From an uncultured bacterium (GTDB lineage Bacteria; Bacteroidota; Bacteroidia; Bacteroidales; CAIWKO01), in contig CAIWVT010000442.1 of assembly GCA_903916135.1 (NCBI GenBank), positions 1 to 7,698 of the forward strand: a stretch of DNA of 7,698 bases, written 5' to 3'. Shown here piece by piece: positions 6,807 to 7,698 of this stretch. Position 1 is the first letter of the stretch; each line of letters starts with the position of its first letter. The position numbers and the translations under genes are program-made. The notes under the pieces were generated by a model that saw only the letters and a list, made by a program, of their open reading frames with translations, was not told where the DNA came from and made no database searches.

Positions 6807-7421
6807 ATGAGTAATGCTTTTATCAGACATGCAATAGCCGTACTTAAAATGCCGCGGAGTGTTCCGAAATTCCTTGAATTTGCTAACACTATTTTGGATT
6901 CCATGCGAAGCAATCCCAGATTTGCCAGTTTGCTTACAAAACTGAATCAATTGGAGCTACATATAAATGAATTGCACGAAGCTCAGAAAGGTACTAAAGC
7001 TACGCCTCCTACCGTTCTTATTATCACAAGAGATGCAAAGAAAAAAGTAGTTCAAAAAGATTTGCGTAGCTTACGCGATAAGGTTCAGGGAATTGCCGAT
7101 GACGATGAGTTTCATGCTCAAATTATCATTGTAGATGCAGGCATGTTTGTGAAAATGGTTAAGGATCGTGGCAAAATGCAAAACACGGCTTCCTTGGGTG
7201 TAGTGCCCCACAGTGTGTATTTGACCTCCGAAGGGCAAGGGAAACACAATTTCAGAATGAGTAAAGACAATGAAAATTGGATTAATTTGGAGGATGACGG
7301 TACTGCCACACTTACCGTTTATGATTTGGATGAGCACCAAGATTATTATTTTCAAAATCGTAAGGTTTTTCCCAAAAAAAGAAAAGGTCCTTGGAGTCAA
7401 AGTGTCAAAATAAGCTTATGA
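6807..7421 (+). CDS. Hypothetical protein: helical N-terminus plus fibronectin-III-like C-terminus
   Basis: This is a 204-aa protein of unknown function. Residues 1-62 look helical and slightly basic (RHAIAVLKMPRSVPKFLEFA, then a short linker to LTKLNQLELHINELHEAQK). Residues 65-125 form a second likely helical unit with LRSLRDKVQGIADDD and IIIVDAGMFVKMVKDRGK. From about 128 the sequence changes to beta-strand character: VPHSVYLTSEG, a strand with a W (NENWINLED), TLTVYDLDEHQDYYFQNRKV, and a final GPWSQSVKISL. That order, especially the YYF strand and G-x-WS at the end, is the pattern of a fibronectin type III module. I recall proteins of this two-part design, about 200 aa, as common hypothetical proteins in Bacteroidota. 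There is no signal peptide or membrane segment, so it is probably cytoplasmic. It appears monocistronic, with its own promoter and a hairpin after the stop. Function is not known to me. Confidence 0.85.
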   Translation: MSNAFIRHAIAVLKMPRSVPKFLEFANTILDSMRSNPRFASLLTKLNQLELHINELHEAQKGTKATPPTVLIITRDAKKKVVQKDLRSLRDKVQGIADDDEFHAQIIIVDAGMFVKMVKDRGKMQNTASLGVVPHSVYLTSEGQGKHNFRMSKDNENWINLEDDGTATLTVYDLDEHQDYYFQNRKVFPKKRKGPWSQSVKISL

Positions 7422-7429
7422 CAAGAGTT

Positions 7430-7462
7430 TGTTTGAAACAACTTATTGATTGTTTCCAAACA
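7430..7462 (+). terminator. Hairpin just after the 204-aa gene
   Basis: TGTTTGAAACAA (7430-7441) pairs with TTGTTTCCAAACA (7450-7462), giving 12 base pairs with one bulged C and an 8-nt loop, starting 8 nt after the stop codon. Placement suggests a transcription end or mRNA 3' stabiliser. No U-tract follows, so it is not a standard intrinsic terminator. Confidence 0.5.
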
Positions 7463-7505
7463 TAATGGTGGTAATCTCATTCCTCATGTTTATTGAATAA
7501 TATAT

Positions 7506-7536
7506 ATTGATTATCAATTAATAAAATGTAATTTAG
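7506..7536 (+). promoter_or_regulatory. Candidate promoter reading off the right edge
   Basis: ATTG (7506-7509) and TAATTTAG (7529-7536) are separated by 19 nt, the spacing of Bacteroidota promoters, and each has one mismatch to TTTG and TAnnTTTG. The -33 side overlaps a 13-nt palindrome, ATTGAT-T-ATCAAT (7506-7518), which could be an operator. No gene start is visible downstream within the window. Confidence 0.3.
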
Positions 7537-7545
7537 CAGTCTTCC

Positions 7546-7564
7546 ATTCTACTTTTCGTAGAAT
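7546..7564. repeat. Perfect 7-bp inverted repeat (hairpin)
   Basis: ATTCTAC (7546-7552) and GTAGAAT (7558-7564) form a perfect stem with a TTTTC loop. It would sit at the very 5' end of a transcript from the candidate promoter at 7506-7536. No T-tract follows on either strand, so a terminator is unlikely. Confidence 0.45.
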
Positions 7565-7617
7565 ACATTTATGGTTTTCAACCTTTCTTACTATTTGTTT
7601 ACGAATTAATTATATTT

Positions 7618-7698
7618 ACCTGTAGGTTTTTAGTAAATACCTGTAGGTCGTTTGCAATTACTTACAGGTCGTTTGTAAATACCTATGTGTCATTAGCA
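7618..7698. repeat. Tandem array with exact 21-bp period, truncated by the window edge
   Basis: Four cores begin at 7618, 7639, 7660 and 7681, each exactly 21 bp apart: ACCTGTAGGT, ACCTGTAGGT, ACTTACAGGT and ACCTATGTGT. The 11-bp linkers are TTTTAGTAAAT, CGTTTGCAATT and CGTTTGTAAAT, so the linkers are also related. The core is nearly self-complementary (ACCT-nn-AGGT). The array has no good match upstream of 7618 and is still in progress at the right edge. The units are degenerate, and the forward frame through them is open back to 7537 but has no ATG. Confidence 0.75.

Noticed and set aside
6672..6950. Minus-strand open frame of 92 codons across the divergent promoter and the start of the 204-aa gene
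   Set aside because: It ends in low-complexity Lys/Phe-rich residues from A/T runs and overlaps the better-supported plus-strand gene and its promoter.
7071..7400. Minus-strand open frame of 109 codons inside the FnIII-like gene
   Set aside because: It is antisense to the FnIII-like domain, with no promoter or known motif; a shadow frame.
7618..7698. CRISPR array
   Set aside because: Period is 21 bp with a 10-bp core and related 11-bp linkers. CRISPR repeats and unique spacers are each usually over 20 bp, and no cas gene is present.

Overview
The window looks like chromosomal DNA of a low-GC member of the Bacteroidota. The evidence is as follows. DnaG has the length and C-terminal form usual in that phylum. 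Start codons follow A/T-rich leaders with no Shine-Dalgarno motif. A close match to the Bacteroidota -7 promoter element (TAnnTTTG) precedes the last gene. That gene encodes a helical plus fibronectin-III-like protein of a type I know only from Bacteroidota. Species cannot be told from the sequence.

Layout. Positions 1-69 may carry the last codons of an upstream gene, ending in an ATGA overlap with dnaG. Positions 66-2054 (+) encode DNA primase. A short AT-rich gap (2055-2105) with a small hairpin separates dnaG from a convergent five-gene block on the minus strand (6425 down to 2106). In transcription order the block encodes a two-TM YcxB-like protein, a small FMN nitroreductase-family protein, a divergent phosphoglycerate kinase, a methionine/glutamine-type aminotransferase and an omega-amidase of the nitrilase superfamily. 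Neighbours overlap by 4, 8 and 13 nt, or are 13 nt apart, so this is very probably one operon with translational coupling. A 381-nt A/T-rich divergent promoter region (6426-6806) follows, then a 204-aa gene (6807-7421, +) of unknown function. The last 277 nt have no convincing gene but do hold a 3' hairpin, a possible promoter, a second perfect hairpin and the start of a 21-bp-period tandem array that runs off the window.

How the genes fit together. The aminotransferase and omega-amidase form a recognisable two-step module (glutaminase II, or methionine-salvage type). Glutamine donates its amino group to 4-methylthio-2-oxobutyrate or another 2-oxo acid, and the resulting 2-oxoglutaramate is hydrolysed to 2-oxoglutarate and ammonia. 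Why PGK, a nitroreductase and a membrane protein share the transcript is not evident. The PGK keeps most 3-phosphoglycerate-binding residues but has changes in several otherwise near-invariant motifs, mainly in the nucleotide-binding half.

I did not find a clear new defence, mobile or CRISPR-like system. The items most worth a second look are the divergent PGK, the 21-bp array at the right edge and the FnIII-like orphan with its own promoter.
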